64,000 bases of DNA from Pseudoblastomonas marina (lineage in GTDB: Bacteria; Pseudomonadota; Alphaproteobacteria; Sphingomonadales; Sphingomonadaceae). The notes under the pieces are model-generated. The model was not told the origin of the DNA and searched no databases. It worked only from the letters and a program-made list of their open reading frames with translations. The stretch lies in NCBI RefSeq assembly GCF_014641655.1, contig NZ_BMID01000001.1:2322427-2386426 (forward strand), read 5' to 3'. The translations under genes were made by a program, and so were the position numbers. This document shows positions 1 through 11,792 of the stretch, piece after piece (the stretch's first letter is position 1; each line of letters starts with the position of its first letter).

Positions 1-2
1 GC

Positions 3-1373
3 GTCGGCTACCAGCCGCGCGGACGCGGGCTCGGCGGGTCGTCGGCGATCAATGCGATGATCTACATCCGCGGCAACAAGTGGGATTACGACAATTGGGC
101 GCAGCTCGGCTGCGACGGCTGGGCCTATGAAGATGTGCTGCCCTATTTCAGGCGCAGCGAGCACAATGTCCGCGGAGAAAGCGAATATCACGGCGGCAGC
201 GGGCCGCTCTACGTGTCGGACCAGCTCTGGCCCAACCCGGCGAGCCGCCATTTCGTCGAGGCCGCCGCCGCGCTCCAGATGCCCGAGACGCGCGATTTCA
301 ACGGCGAGCGACAGGAAGGCTTCGGGCTCTACCAGGTCACGCAGAAAAACGGCGAGCGCTGCTCGGCTGCGCGGGCCTATATCGAGCCTCGCCGCGAGCA
401 GGACAATCTCGATATCCGCACCGGCGTGCTGGTCGAGAAACTGGTGATCGAGGACGGTCGGGTCACCGGGGTCGCGATCAAGCGCGGCTTCCGGCGCGAA
501 GTGGTGAGGGCGCGCGGCGGCGTAGTGCTGTCGGCCGGCGCGTTCAACTCTCCGCAGATCCTGATGCTATCAGGGATCGGCCCCGCCGATCACCTGCGCG
601 AACACGGGATCGCGGTGGTCGACGACAGGCCCGCCGTCGGTTCGGACCTGCAGGACCATATCGATTACGTCTCGAGCTGGGAGACCGACAGCCACGTACC
701 GATCGGCGATTCGCGCGAAGGCACGGTGCGCACGCTGAAGGCGATGCTCGAACACCGCCGCCACAAGACCGGCATGATGACCACGCCCTATGCCGAGAGC
801 GGCGGGTTCTGGACCGTCGCCGACGGCGCGCCGGCCCCCGATATCCAGTGGCATTTCGTCCCCGCCATGCTCGAGGATCACGGACGCGAAAAGGTGAAGG
901 GTCACGGTTTCTCGCTTCACGCCTGCGTGCTGCGCCCCGAAAGCCGCGGCACGGTGCGGCTGGCGAGCGACCGTGCGAAGGACGCCCCCGCGATCGATCC
1001 CAATTTCCTCGACGACGAGCGCGACATCGCAACCTTGCGCGCAGGCGTGCGCCTGTCGCATCGGATCGTCGAGGGTGCCGCGCTGCAACGCTACAATCCA
1101 CGCGATCGCCACCCGGTCGATCTCGGCGACGACGATGCGCTCGACGAAATGATCCGCAACCGCGCCGACACCGTCTACCACCCGGTCGGCACCTGCCGGA
1201 TGGGAAGCGACGAGAACAGCGTGGTCGATCCGAAGCTCAAGGCGCGCGGGGTCGACGGGCTGTGGATCGCCGATGCCTCGATCATGCCCCGGCTGGTCTC
1301 GGGCAACACCAATGCGCCGAGCATCATGATCGGCGAGAGGTGCGCGGATTTCGTAAGAGAAGCGCTGAACTAA
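3..1373 (+). CDS. GMC family oxidoreductase (choline dehydrogenase-like), 5'-truncated by window edge
   Basis: This is an FAD-dependent alcohol/choline-type dehydrogenase of the glucose-methanol-choline family. The reading frame is already open at base 3 and encodes GRGLGGSSAINAMIYIRG, the conserved FAD-contacting segment that normally lies about 80-90 residues from the N-terminus. The Met at 57 is therefore internal, and the Rossmann GxGxxG segment lies outside the window. Near the C-terminus are the active-site signature YHPVGTCRMG and the closing GNTNAPSIMIGE segment, which carry the catalytic His and Asn of the family. The substrate cannot be read from the sequence; choline, glycol and terpene-alcohol dehydrogenases all look alike at this level. 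The gene ends 3 bp before the convergent EEP-family gene, with no terminator between them. Confidence 0.93.
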   Translation, partial: VGYQPRGRGLGGSSAINAMIYIRGNKWDYDNWAQLGCDGWAYEDVLPYFRRSEHNVRGESEYHGGSGPLYVSDQLWPNPASRHFVEAAAALQMPETRDFNGERQEGFGLYQVTQKNGERCSAARAYIEPRREQDNLDIRTGVLVEKLVIEDGRVTGVAIKRGFRREVVRARGGVVLSAGAFNSPQILMLSGIGPADHLREHGIAVVDDRPAVGSDLQDHIDYVSSWETDSHVPIGDSREGTVRTLKAMLEHRRHKTGMMTTPYAESGGFWTVADGAPAPDIQWHFVPAMLEDHGREKVKGHGFSLHACVLRPESRGTVRLASDRAKDAPAIDPNFLDDERDIATLRAGVRLSHRIVEGAALQRYNPRDRHPVDLGDDDALDEMIRNRADTVYHPVGTCRMGSDENSVVDPKLKARGVDGLWIADASIMPRLVSGNTNAPSIMIGERCADFVREALN

Positions 1374-1376
1374 GAT

Positions 1377-2072
1377 TTATCTCAATTCGATCTCGGCCAC
1401 GATCGGTAGGTGGTCCGAGGCCTGGAGCGACAATTCGCTCAGATGCACATGCGTCGAGATGCAGTGCCATTCGGGCGAGATCACGATCCGGTCGAGGCAG
1501 GCGATCGGACGGCGCGTGGGGAAGGTCGGGCCGGTCTGGCAGACGTGCCAGGGCCCCTCGAATTCCTGCATCGCACCGCTGCGGTCGCCCCACTGGTTGA
1601 AATCGCCCATCAGCACCGCGGGCGGATCGCCGTCGCTGTCGGCAAGATGGTTGAGCACGGTACGGATCTGCTGGCGACGGCGCAGGCCCGATAGGTCGAG
1701 ATGCATGCCGATCACGCGCACGGTGGCCTCGCCGACGTGGAAATCGGCGCGCACCGCGCCGCGCGGCTCGAGCGTGGGTAACTCGACGTTCTTGACCGCC
1801 GGCACCCCGTATTCCGGACGCGCGATGATGGCGTTGCCGTGCCAGCCGAGGCTCGGCGTCGCCGGGTTGCAATCGACCGCCTGCCAGCCGGCTTCGAACA
1901 ATGCCATCTCGGAGAGGATCGCGTCGCGCGTGCCGAAGCGCTTGTCGGCTTCCTGCAGTGCGACGATATCGGCGTCGATTTCCTTGAGCACCGCCAGGAT
2001 GCGCTCGGGATCGCGGCGCCGGTCGAGCCCCACTCCCTTGTGAATATTCCAGCTCGCGACGCGGATCTGCAT
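1377..2072 (-). CDS. Endonuclease/exonuclease/phosphatase (EEP) family hydrolase
   Basis: The 231-residue product has the whole EEP (DNase I-like) core. ASWNIHKG near the N-terminus supplies the metal-binding Asn, IVALQEAD the metal-binding Glu, GMHLDLSGL the catalytic His region, MGDFNQWG the Asp/Asn pair and SDHLPI the terminal Asp-His pair. Members hydrolyse phosphodiester bonds in nucleic acids, phospholipids or phosphoinositides, and the substrate here is unknown. I chose the ATG at 2072 because the family core begins immediately after it; an upstream in-frame codon at 2111 would overlap the end of prfC. The gene lies 35 bp downstream of prfC on the same strand and may be cotranscribed. 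No signal peptide is visible, so a cytoplasmic location is likely. Confidence 0.88.
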   Translation of the reverse strand: MQIRVASWNIHKGVGLDRRRDPERILAVLKEIDADIVALQEADKRFGTRDAILSEMALFEAGWQAVDCNPATPSLGWHGNAIIARPEYGVPAVKNVELPTLEPRGAVRADFHVGEATVRVIGMHLDLSGLRRRQQIRTVLNHLADSDGDPPAVLMGDFNQWGDRSGAMQEFEGPWHVCQTGPTFPTRRPIACLDRIVISPEWHCISTHVHLSELSLQASDHLPIVAEIELR

Positions 2073-2107
2073 ATCCGCTCGAACGGTAACCACCGGTGCG
2101 CGGTTCC

Positions 2108-3640
2108 TCAACGTTCCTTGGTGGCGCTGAAGGTCAGGTCGGGGTGCTTTTCCTGCTGGTAATTCACGTCCCAGGCGCTCTTCGCCATGAACACGAGGTC
2201 GCCGTCGCGGTCGCGCGCCAAGTTGGCGCGGTTGAAATCCTCGAACTGGCGGACGCCGTCGTCAGACCCGGTGACCCAGCGCGCCGTATCGAACGGCGCG
2301 GCCTCGAGCGCGGCGTCGACCTTGTATTCGGCCGCCAGCCGCGAGACGAGCACTTCCAATTGCAGCTGGCCGACCACGCCGACGATGTGCTGTGCGCCGA
2401 GCTCGGGGTAGAAGACCTGGATCACGCCTTCCTCGGAAAGGTCGTCGAGCGCCTTGCGCAATTGCTTGGTCTTGGTCGGGTCCTTGAGCTGGACACGGCG
2501 CAGGATCTCGGGCGCGAAGTTGGGTAGGCCGGTGAAGCGCACCGTGTCCTTCTCGCTCAGCGTGTCACCGACACGCAAGGTACCGTGATTGGGAATACCG
2601 ATGATGTCGCCCGGAAGGGCGGTGTCGGCAATCTCGCGATCCTGCGCGAAGAACATGATTGGCGAGTGCACCGCGATTGGCTTGCCCAGCCCCGAAGGCG
2701 TGAGCTTCATGCCGCGCCTGAAGGTCCCGCTCGCCATCCGCATGAACGCGATCCGGTCGCGGTGGTTGGGGTCCATGTTGGCCTGGACCTTGAAGATGAA
2801 CCCGGTGACCTCGTCGCGGGTCGGTTCGACGAAACCCTCGTCCGAAGGCTGCGGGCGCGGCGGCGGCGCGTATTGCGCCAGCGCCTCGATCAGCTCGGTC
2901 ACGCCGAAGCTCTTCAGCGCAGAACCGAAATAGACCGGCGTCAGGTCGCCACTGCGATAGGCGTCGATGTCGAATTCGGGATAGCCGATCTTGGCGAGTT
3001 CGATCTCCTCGGCAAAGCGATCGGGGATTTCGGGTTCGCAATCGCGCTTGCCTGCGAATTCCTTCGACGGGCCTTCGGGCCGCGCGACGCAGCCGGTGGC
3101 GAAATCGAGCACGCCTTCGAACTCGCCGCCCATGCCGACCGGATAGGCCTGCGGACTGACGTCGAGCGCGAGCATGTCGGCGATCTCGTCGAGCAGTTCG
3201 AACACCGGCCGGCCTTCGCGGTCGACCTTGTTGACGAAGGTGATGATCGGCACGCTGCGCAGGCGACAGACCTCGAACAGCTTGCGCGTCTGCGGCTCGA
3301 TGCCCTTGGCGGCATCGATCACCATGACCGCCGAATCGACGGCGGTCAGCGTGCGATAAGTGTCTTCGGAGAAGTCTTCATGGCCCGGTGTGTCGAGCAG
3401 GTTGAACGTGATTCCGTCACGCTCGAAGGTCATCACCGAGCTCGTCACCGAGATCCCGCGCTGCTGCTCGATCTTCATCCAGTCCGAACGCGCGCGTCGC
3501 GCCTGGCCGCGCGCCTTGACTTCGCCGGCGAGGTGGATCGCGCCGCCCTGCAGCAGGAGTTTCTCGGTCAGCGTCGTCTTGCCCGCGTCGGGATGCGAGA
3601 TGATCGCGAAGGTGCGGCGGTTTGAAATGGCGTCGGTCAT
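2108..3640 (-). CDS. prfC: Peptide chain release factor 3 (RF3)
   Basis: RF3 is a translational GTPase that recycles RF1/RF2 from the ribosome after termination. The 510-residue protein shows the G1 loop SHPDAGKTTL (residues 15-24), the switch II motif DTPGHEDF (83-90) and G4 NKVD (137-140). It ends with the RF3-type C-terminal region (LQLEVLVSRLAAEYKVDAALEA and following). It is slightly shorter than the E. coli protein (about 529 residues) but colinear with it. RF3 is patchily distributed in bacteria, so its presence is informative. A TetR-family regulator lies about 50 bp upstream on the same strand, and an EEP hydrolase follows 35 bp downstream. Confidence 0.97.
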   Translation of the reverse strand: MTDAISNRRTFAIISHPDAGKTTLTEKLLLQGGAIHLAGEVKARGQARRARSDWMKIEQQRGISVTSSVMTFERDGITFNLLDTPGHEDFSEDTYRTLTAVDSAVMVIDAAKGIEPQTRKLFEVCRLRSVPIITFVNKVDREGRPVFELLDEIADMLALDVSPQAYPVGMGGEFEGVLDFATGCVARPEGPSKEFAGKRDCEPEIPDRFAEEIELAKIGYPEFDIDAYRSGDLTPVYFGSALKSFGVTELIEALAQYAPPPRPQPSDEGFVEPTRDEVTGFIFKVQANMDPNHRDRIAFMRMASGTFRRGMKLTPSGLGKPIAVHSPIMFFAQDREIADTALPGDIIGIPNHGTLRVGDTLSEKDTVRFTGLPNFAPEILRRVQLKDPTKTKQLRKALDDLSEEGVIQVFYPELGAQHIVGVVGQLQLEVLVSRLAAEYKVDAALEAAPFDTARWVTGSDDGVRQFEDFNRANLARDRDGDLVFMAKSAWDVNYQQEKHPDLTFSATKER

Positions 3641-3693
3641 GATTGCGCCGCGCCGCCTAGCGGGCGCAGCGCCGCAAGGCCAGCGCGAAACGC

Positions 3694-4305
3694 CTAGCGG
3701 GCCAGCCCCTTTGCAATCAGCGCATTGGCGATCCGCGCGACCTCGCCCACCGGGCGGTCCTCGTCCATCACCCCGAATTTGAGGCCGAGGAACACGTTCA
3801 TCCCCATCAGCGCCCAGGCGTGCACTTCGTCGATCGGGCCGGAGATCGCGCCCTCGGCGGCGGCTTCCTGCAACCGTTCGAGGATACGCGCGGCGGTGCG
3901 CTCGTAATGCTCGCGCCAGCTGTCGGGCGCGACGAATTCGGCCTCGTCGATGATGCGATAGATTTCCTTATGGTCGCGGGCGAAGCCGAGGAAGGCCTCG
4001 AGCGCGGCGCCTTCGCGCCCGACCGGATCCTCGATCCCGGCGATCGCGGGCGCGACCGCGTCCTTCACCCGGCCCGACATGTCGCGCACCAGCGCGCGGA
4101 ACAGCGCGTCCTTGCTGTCGAAATAGGTGTAGAACGTGCCCAACGCCACGCCCGCGCGCTTGGTGATCGAGACGATCGAGCTTTCGTGAAATCCCCGCTC
4201 GCCGAATTCGGCCTCCGCCGCATCGAGCAGGGCGCGCTGGGTCTTGCGCCCGCGCGCGGTCCGCGGGGTCTTGTCTGCGCTCTTCTCCGCTGCCGCGTCG
4301 GCCAT
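3694..4305 (-). CDS. TetR/AcrR family transcriptional regulator
   Basis: This 203-residue one-component regulator has an N-terminal TetR helix-turn-helix: RGRKTQRALLDAAEAEFGER, then SIVSITKRAGVALGTFYTYF with the characteristic TFYTYFDSKDALF end. The remaining roughly 140 residues form the divergent ligand-binding domain. I chose the ATG at 4305 because GGAGAG sits just upstream at good spacing; a longer version from 4335 would run into the palindrome at 4340-4361. It is transcribed divergently from the TonB-dependent receptor. The shared 112-bp spacer carries a perfect inverted repeat overlapping the receptor promoter, so repression of the receptor (and perhaps autorepression) is the simplest inference. 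The effector is unknown but may relate to the substrate imported by the receptor. Confidence 0.93.
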   Translation of the reverse strand: MADAAAEKSADKTPRTARGRKTQRALLDAAEAEFGERGFHESSIVSITKRAGVALGTFYTYFDSKDALFRALVRDMSGRVKDAVAPAIAGIEDPVGREGAALEAFLGFARDHKEIYRIIDEAEFVAPDSWREHYERTAARILERLQEAAAEGAISGPIDEVHAWALMGMNVFLGLKFGVMDEDRPVGEVARIANALIAKGLAR

Positions 4306-4339
4306 CGTCACTCTCCAGGAAACGGGCCCCTGCAATTAC

Positions 4340-4361
4340 AAGTTGAAACCCGGTTCAACTT
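4340..4361. promoter_or_regulatory. Probable TetR operator: perfect 8+6+8 inverted repeat
   Basis: AAGTTGAA, six bases, then TTCAACTT form a perfect palindrome midway between the divergent TetR gene and TonB-dependent receptor. Its length and symmetry fit operators bound by TetR dimers. It overlaps the -35 element proposed for the receptor. Binding by the neighbouring regulator is inferred from position, not demonstrated. Confidence 0.7.
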
Positions 4362-4371
4362 TCAGCATAAG
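4343..4371 (+). promoter_or_regulatory. Putative promoter of the TonB-dependent receptor
   Basis: TTGAAA (4343-4348) is separated by exactly 17 bp from CATAAG (4366-4371), a fair match to the housekeeping -35/-10 consensus. It lies 46 bp upstream of the receptor ATG. The -35 box is inside the left arm of the palindrome, so a bound TetR dimer would block it. Confidence 0.5.
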
Positions 4372-4417
4372 GACGAACGAGCGGCGGTCAAGCCGCCACG
4401 ATTGAGGGAGAGGATCA

Positions 4418-6799
<2,382 letters not shown>

Positions 6800-6821
6800 T
6801 CTCGATCTAGGATCGCAGGGA

Positions 6822-6855
6822 GGGGCGGTGCCGCGAGGCGCCGCCCCTTTCTTTT
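6822..6855 (+). terminator. Rho-independent terminator after the TonB-dependent receptor
   Basis: GGGGCGGTGCC pairs with GGCGCCGCCCC (one G-U pair) across a GCGA tetraloop and is followed by TTTCTTTT. It is oriented for plus-strand transcripts and isolates the receptor from the convergent SDR gene. Confidence 0.85.
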
Positions 6856-6869
6856 GAGAACTCGTCGAG

Positions 6870-7622
6870 TCAGTCCTTGTCGCGCGCGACGCGGAAGCCC
6901 GCGAAGTCCTGCGTGACGGGCATCAGCTCGATCCGGTTGATGTTGAGATGCGGCGGCAGCTCGGCGATCCACAGCACGGTATCCGCGATATCCTCCGCCG
7001 TCATCGGATCGGCCCCGCGGTAGAGATCGTCCGAGGCCTGCTGGCTCCCGGTACGCACCATGGTGAACTCGGTCTCGACCATCCCCGGCTCGATGCAGGT
7101 CACGCGCACCCCGGTGCCGTGGAGATCGGCCCGGAGGGCTAGCGTGAAATGATTGGCGAAGGCCTTCGACCCGGCATAGACGTTGCCACCGGGGTAGATG
7201 TAGCTGCCCGCGACCGAGCCGATGGTGACGATGGCTCCCTTGCGCTCGATTAGCCCCGGCAGCAGCTTGCGCGTCAACCGCACCATCGCCGAGACATTGG
7301 TGTCGATCATGGTCTGCCAATCGTCGAGATCAGCCTCCTGCGCGGGCGCGAGCCCCTGCGCGAGACCGGCATTGTTCACCAGCAGGTCGATCCCGGCGAA
7401 CTCCGCCGGAAGCGCGGCGATCGCGGCATCCATAGTTTCACCGTCGCGCACGTCGAACACGCAGGGATGCACCTTGTCGGCGCCGAGTTCGGCGACCAGA
7501 GCATCGAGCCGCTCCTTGCGCCGCCCGGTGGCGACGCAGCGCCAGCCGGCCTTGACCAGTGCCACTACGGTGGCCTTGCCGATGCCTGCGGTCGCGCCCG
7601 AAACGAATGCGGTCTTGGTCAT
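6870..7622 (-). CDS. SDR family NAD(P)-dependent oxidoreductase (YdfG-like)
   Basis: This 250-residue classical short-chain dehydrogenase/reductase has the cofactor loop GATAGIG (TGxxxGxG-type) at residues 9-15. It also has NNAG near residue 87, a catalytic Ser in IGSVAGS and the YxxxK pair in YAGSKAF. The arginines in GRRKER after beta-2 favour NADP(H). The ending with PHLNINRIELMPVTQ resembles the YdfG/serine-3-dehydrogenase group, which oxidises 3-hydroxy acids, but the substrate is not certain. Its ATG overlaps the pheT stop in an ATGA (7619-7622), so it is translationally coupled to pheST. A metabolic link with Phe-tRNA synthetase is not obvious. Confidence 0.92.
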   Translation of the reverse strand: MTKTAFVSGATAGIGKATVVALVKAGWRCVATGRRKERLDALVAELGADKVHPCVFDVRDGETMDAAIAALPAEFAGIDLLVNNAGLAQGLAPAQEADLDDWQTMIDTNVSAMVRLTRKLLPGLIERKGAIVTIGSVAGSYIYPGGNVYAGSKAFANHFTLALRADLHGTGVRVTCIEPGMVETEFTMVRTGSQQASDDLYRGADPMTAEDIADTVLWIAELPPHLNINRIELMPVTQDFAGFRVARDKD

Positions 7623-10009
7623 CCTCTCAACTCCCCACCCTGCTTGGACGCCGCGGCGGTAATGGCGTCGGAGATCGCCTTGAGCTCCTGCTCGGTGAAG
7701 CTCTTTTCGCCTGGCTGGAGCGTGACCTCGATCGCCAGCGAACGCTTGCCTTCGGGCACGCCTGACCCTCGGAAATCGTCGAAGATACGCGCATCGACGA
7801 TATGCGTCTTGTCCGCGCCCCTGACCGCGCGAAGCAGGTCGCTGGCGGGCTTTTCGGCATCGAACAGGAAGGCGAAGTCGCGCTTGACTGCCTGCAGCGC
7901 CGGGGGCGCATAGGCCGGGCGGGCAAAGTCCGACTTGCGGCCCTTGGGCAGTGCGTCGAGGTAGATTTCGACCGCCGCGACCGGTGCATCCACATCGAAG
8001 CTCTCGATGGTCCGCGGATGAAGCATGCCGAATCGCGCGAGCACATTCTTCGGCCCCAAGCGAAGCGTGCCCGACTGGCCGGGGTGGAATTGCGGCCCTG
8101 CCTCGCCGAATACCATCAGGTTGTCGACCGGGGCGCCCGCCGCCGCGAGCAAGGCCAGCGCCTCGCCCTTGGCATCGTAGGCGTCGAATCCCTGCGCCTT
8201 GCCGGTCGCCCAGCCGCGCGGGGTCTTGTCCCCCGCGAACACCGCGCCGAGCGTCAGCTGTTCGTCGCTCGCGCCATTCTTGCCGCGACCGTAGCGGCGC
8301 CCGACCTCGAACAGCCGCAACGACGTAGCGCCGCGATCGAGGTTCCGCTGCACCGCCATGAGGAGTCCGGGCAGCAGCGAGGGCCGCATGGTCTTGAGGT
8401 CTTCACTGATCGGATTTGCCAGCGACCAGAGCTGCGCGCCCTCTTCGGCGAAGCGCTCGGCCACGTCGGTCGGCAGGAACGACCAGGTCACCGCCTCGTG
8501 CAGCCCGCGGGCCGCAGCCGCACGGCGCACCCGGCGCTCGAGCTTCTGCTCGGCGGTCGCAGTGGGTCGTGCAACGCCTTCTGCCCGCGGCAACGCGACG
8601 CTCTCGACCTTGTCGAGGCCGTGAATGCGCACGACTTCCTCGACGAGGTCGGCGGCGCCTTCGATATCATGACGGCGCGGCGGGCAGATGACCTGCCAGT
8701 CGGCATCGACCGAGAAATCGAGCGATTCGAGGATGCGCCGCTGTTCGTCCTCGGCGATCTCGACGCCGCCGAGATTGGCGGTGAGCGCCGGATCGAACTG
8801 GAGGGTCCTGGCATCAGCCGGAGCCTTGCCCGCCACGGTGACCTCGGTCGGCTCGCCGCCGCAGGTCTGCACGATCAGGTCGGTGAGCAGCGCCAGCCCG
8901 TCATCGAGGAAGGCGGGATCGACTCCGCGCTCGAACCGCGTGCGCGCGTCGGTGGCAAGGCCGAGCTTGCGCCCAGTCACACCGATCGCCTCGGGCTCGA
9001 AATAGGCGATCTCGAGCAGCACGTCGGTGGTCTCGCCGGTGACCGAACTGTGCTCGCCGCCCATGATCCCGCCGATATCGTGCACGCCTTCGTCGTCGGC
9101 GATCACGGTCATGCTGTCGTCGAGCGTGTAGGTCTTGCCGTTCAATGCCTCGACCGTTTCGCCATCTTTCGCGCGCCGCGCGACCACCGCGCCCGACAGC
9201 TTGGCGAGGTCGTAGACATGGGCCGGGCGGCCGCAGGCGAGCATCAGGTAATTGGTGCAATCGACCAATGCCGAAATCGGTCGCTGGCCCGCATCGATGA
9301 GCCGCTTCTGCAACCACTCGGGCGAAGCGCCGTTCTTGACGCCGCGAATGACGCGCGCGTGGAAGGCCGGGCAGCCTTGCGCATCGTCGGTCCGCACCTC
9401 GACCGGGCACGCGCCCGCGCCGTCGATCGCGGGCACCTCGACCGGCTTGAACGTGCCGAGCCCCGCCGCCGCGAGATCGCGCGCGATCCCCATCACGCCC
9501 ATGCAATCGGGGCGGTTGGGGGTGATCGCGACATCGAAGATCGGCGAGGAAGCAGCGTAATCGGCAAAGGCTTGCCCGACCGGGGCATCCCCGGGCAGTT
9601 CGATGATCCCGTCATGCTCGTCGCCCAATTCGAGCTCGCGCACCGAGCACATCATGCCGTTCGATTCGACCCCGCGGATCGCGCTCTTGCGCAATTCCAT
9701 ACCGTTGGTCGGCACCACCGCGCCGGGCAGGCCGAGCACGCCCTTCATGCCCGCGCGCGCATTGGGCGCGCCGCAGACAACCTGCAGCGGGTCGCCTTCA
9801 CCGGTATCGACCGTAAGCACCTGGAGCTTGTCGGCATCGGGGTGCTTCTCGGCGGTGAGGACCTCGGCGACCCGGAAACCGGCGAGACGTTCGGCCGGGT
9901 CTTCGACGCCTTCGACCTCGAGTCCGATCGCATTGAGCGTCTCGGCGATCTGCGCGGCATCGGCCTCGGTGTCGAGGAAGTGCTTCAGCCATTCGAGCGA
10001 GAACTTCAT
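7619..10009 (-). CDS. pheT: Phenylalanine--tRNA ligase beta subunit
   Basis: PheT is the 796-residue structural and editing subunit of the alpha2-beta2 PheRS that charges tRNA-Phe. It starts [12 protein letters not shown]. An N-terminal EMAP/tRNA-binding domain (about residues 39-150) is followed by the B3/B4 editing domain and B5 ([14 protein letters not shown] ... [14 protein letters not shown]). The core ends with the FDX-ACB domain ([17 protein letters not shown] ...). Length matches the family. The start at 10009 overlaps the pheS stop (ATGA at 10006-10009) and the stop overlaps the following SDR, giving a tightly coupled pheS-pheT-SDR unit. Confidence 0.98.
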   Translation of the reverse strand: MKFSLEWLKHFLDTEADAAQIAETLNAIGLEVEGVEDPAERLAGFRVAEVLTAEKHPDADKLQVLTVDTGEGDPLQVVCGAPNARAGMKGVLGLPGAVVPTNGMELRKSAIRGVESNGMMCSVRELELGDEHDGIIELPGDAPVGQAFADYAASSPIFDVAITPNRPDCMGVMGIARDLAAAGLGTFKPVEVPAIDGAGACPVEVRTDDAQGCPAFHARVIRGVKNGASPEWLQKRLIDAGQRPISALVDCTNYLMLACGRPAHVYDLAKLSGAVVARRAKDGETVEALNGKTYTLDDSMTVIADDEGVHDIGGIMGGEHSSVTGETTDVLLEIAYFEPEAIGVTGRKLGLATDARTRFERGVDPAFLDDGLALLTDLIVQTCGGEPTEVTVAGKAPADARTLQFDPALTANLGGVEIAEDEQRRILESLDFSVDADWQVICPPRRHDIEGAADLVEEVVRIHGLDKVESVALPRAEGVARPTATAEQKLERRVRRAAAARGLHEAVTWSFLPTDVAERFAEEGAQLWSLANPISEDLKTMRPSLLPGLLMAVQRNLDRGATSLRLFEVGRRYGRGKNGASDEQLTLGAVFAGDKTPRGWATGKAQGFDAYDAKGEALALLAAAGAPVDNLMVFGEAGPQFHPGQSGTLRLGPKNVLARFGMLHPRTIESFDVDAPVAAVEIYLDALPKGRKSDFARPAYAPPALQAVKRDFAFLFDAEKPASDLLRAVRGADKTHIVDARIFDDFRGSGVPEGKRSLAIEVTLQPGEKSFTEQELKAISDAITAAASKQGGELRG

Positions 10010-11103
10010 GCGCGTTCTCCCACGCCGGAGGAAAGGGTTGGAACGGCCAGCGGATCGAAGCCGTAATGGTCGAGCCAGCGCACGTCGCCGTCGAAAAAGG
10101 CGCGTAGATCGTCCATTCCGTATTTGAGCATGGCGAGGCGATCGACGCCGACGCCGAAGGCGAAACCCTGCCATTTTCCGGCATCGAGCCCGGCGAATTC
10201 GAGCACCCGGGCATTGATCATGCCGCTGCCAAGCAGCTCCATCCAGTCGTGCCCCGGATCGTCGCCGTTTCCGCCGACCACGCGCCTGTTTCCTTCCTTG
10301 CGGTAACCGACATCGACCTCGACCGAGGGCTCGGTGAAGGGGAAATAGGAAGGGCGCAGCCGCAGGACGATGTCCTCGGTCTCGAAGAACGCCTTGAGGA
10401 AGGTCTCGAGCGTCCATTTGAGGTGGCCGAGATGGATATCCTTGTCGATCACCAGTCCTTCGATCTGGTGGAACATCGGCGTGTGCGTCGCGTCGCTGTC
10501 CGAGCGGTAGACGCGGCCCGGGGCAATCAGGCGGACCGGCGCACCGTTCTCTACCATCGACCGGATCTGGACCGGCGAGGTATGCGTGCGCAACAGCATC
10601 GCGCGCCCTTCGGCATCCTTGTCCGGGAAATAGAACGTGTCGTGCATCGCACGCGCGGGATGCGTCTCGGCCATGTTGAGCGCGGTGAAATTGTGCCAGT
10701 CGTCCTCGATCTCCGGCCCGGTCGCGACGGTGAAGCCGAGATCGGCGAAGATTTCCGCCAGCTCTTCCATCACCCGGCTGACCGGGTGGATCGAGCCGCT
10801 CGGCTTTTCGGGCGCGGGCAGCGTCAGGTCGAGCCTTTCCGAGGCCAGTCGCGCCTCCAGCTCCGCATCGTCGAGCGCCTGCTTCTTCGCTGAAATCGCA
10901 TCGGCGACGGCCGCGCGCGTGCCCTGGATCTTGGGGCCCTCGACCTGGCGTTCCTCGGGGCTCATCCCGCCGAGCGTCTTGAGCAGGGCCGAGACCCAGC
11001 CCTTCTTGCCCAGCGCGGCTACGCGGATCGCCTCCAGCGCATCGGCATCGTCCGCCGCATCGATCGCGGCGAGGGTCTCGTTCAATTGCGTGTCGTCACT
11101 CAT
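10006..11103 (-). CDS. pheS: Phenylalanine--tRNA ligase alpha subunit
   Basis: PheS is the 365-residue catalytic subunit of class II PheRS. An N-terminal coiled-coil (residues 1-100) is followed by the aminoacylation core. Class II motif 2 is seen in [19 protein letters not shown] and motif 3 in [17 protein letters not shown] chose the ATG at 11103 (MSDDTQLNE); the longer frame from 11184 would translate through the terminator hairpin. The gene is preceded by a strong terminator only 22 bp upstream (11126-11159), which should limit readthrough from rpmI-rplT or act as an attenuator. Upstream spacing leaves only a weak Shine-Dalgarno (AAGAGA). Confidence 0.98.
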   Translation of the reverse strand: MSDDTQLNETLAAIDAADDADALEAIRVAALGKKGWVSALLKTLGGMSPEERQVEGPKIQGTRAAVADAISAKKQALDDAELEARLASERLDLTLPAPEKPSGSIHPVSRVMEELAEIFADLGFTVATGPEIEDDWHNFTALNMAETHPARAMHDTFYFPDKDAEGRAMLLRTHTSPVQIRSMVENGAPVRLIAPGRVYRSDSDATHTPMFHQIEGLVIDKDIHLGHLKWTLETFLKAFFETEDIVLRLRPSYFPFTEPSVEVDVGYRKEGNRRVVGGNGDDPGHDWMELLGSGMINARVLEFAGLDAGKWQGFAFGVGVDRLAMLKYGMDDLRAFFDGDVRWLDHYGFDPLAVPTLSSGVGERA

Positions 11104-11125
11104 GGCGGGTCTCTTAGCGGGACAA

Positions 11126-11159
11126 GAAAAAAGCGCCACCCCGTGGAGGGGCGGCGCTT
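11126..11159 (-). terminator. Terminator/attenuator between rplT and pheS
   Basis: On the minus strand AAGCGCCGCCCC pairs with GGGGTGGCGCTT (one G-U pair) around a 5-nt loop, and the right arm runs straight into a T tract of six. It sits 25 bp after the rplT stop and 22 bp before the pheS ATG. It therefore either ends the ribosomal protein transcript or modulates readthrough into pheST. Confidence 0.85.
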
Positions 11160-11184
11160 CCTTCGAATTCAAGACATCGACCAA

Positions 11185-11544
11185 TCAGGCGGGAAGCGCA
11201 TCCTTCGCCTGCTTGATGATGTGCGTAAAGGCGGCGCTCTCGTTCATGGCGAGATCGGCCATCACCTTGCGGTCGAGCTCGATGCCGGCGAGCTTAACGC
11301 CGTGCATGAACTGCGAATAGGTGATCCCTTCGGCGCGGACCGCAGCGTTGATGCGCTGGATCCAGAGCGCGCGGAAATTCCGCTTTTTGACCTTGCGGTC
11401 GCGATAGGCGTACTGGCCGGCCTTTTCGACGGCCTGGCGCGCAACGCGAATGGTGTTCTTGCGACGACCGCGATAGCCCTTGGCCTGGTCGAGCAGCCGC
11501 TTGTGCTTCTGGCGCGTGGTGACGCCGCGTTTGATGCGAGGCAT
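11185..11544 (-). CDS. rplT: 50S ribosomal protein L20
   Basis: L20 is a 119-residue 23S rRNA-binding assembly protein. The sequence starts [18 protein letters not shown] and contains the conserved [29 protein letters not shown] block, with the C-terminal domain [19 protein letters not shown]. It follows rpmI by 26 bp and is followed by a strong terminator. In other bacteria L20 represses its own operon by binding an mRNA structure that mimics 23S rRNA, and the structured leader upstream of rpmI is a candidate here. Confidence 0.98.
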   Translation of the reverse strand: MPRIKRGVTTRQKHKRLLDQAKGYRGRRKNTIRVARQAVEKAGQYAYRDRKVKKRNFRALWIQRINAAVRAEGITYSQFMHGVKLAGIELDRKVMADLAMNESAAFTHIIKQAKDALPA

Positions 11545-11570
11545 GTGTTCTTACTCCTGCTCTAACCGGC

Positions 11571-11774
11571 TCAAGACAGGCCGTAGGGGGCCCATTTCTT
11601 CACCGCGGCCTGATCGGCCTTGGCGAGAACCTTGGTCCCGCGCTGCTGGCGGATGTACTTGGCGTTGTGGCTGATCAGGCGGTGGCGCTTGCCGGCGACA
11701 CCATGCTTGACCTTGCCGGTGGCAGTGAGCTTGAAGCGCTTCTTCACGCCGCTCTTGGTCTTCAGCTTGGGCAT
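11571..11774 (-). CDS. rpmI: 50S ribosomal protein L35
   Basis: L35 is a 67-residue basic protein ([17 protein letters not shown] ... [17 protein letters not shown]). Two in-frame ATGs exist. The first (11780) directly abuts AGGAG with no spacer, while the second (11774) has a 6-nt spacer and gives the usual MPKLK N-terminus, so I chose 11774. It is cotranscribed with rplT. The usual upstream partner infC is not here; a pair of SDR genes takes its place. Confidence 0.95.
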   Translation of the reverse strand: MPKLKTKSGVKKRFKLTATGKVKHGVAGKRHRLISHNAKYIRQQRGTKVLAKADQAAVKKWAPYGLS

Positions 11775-11792
11775 TTTCATCTCCTAGTCAGA

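Noticed and set aside
7802-10066. A 754-codon open frame antisense to pheT
   Set aside because: Shadow of pheT; no ribosome-binding site, no motifs.
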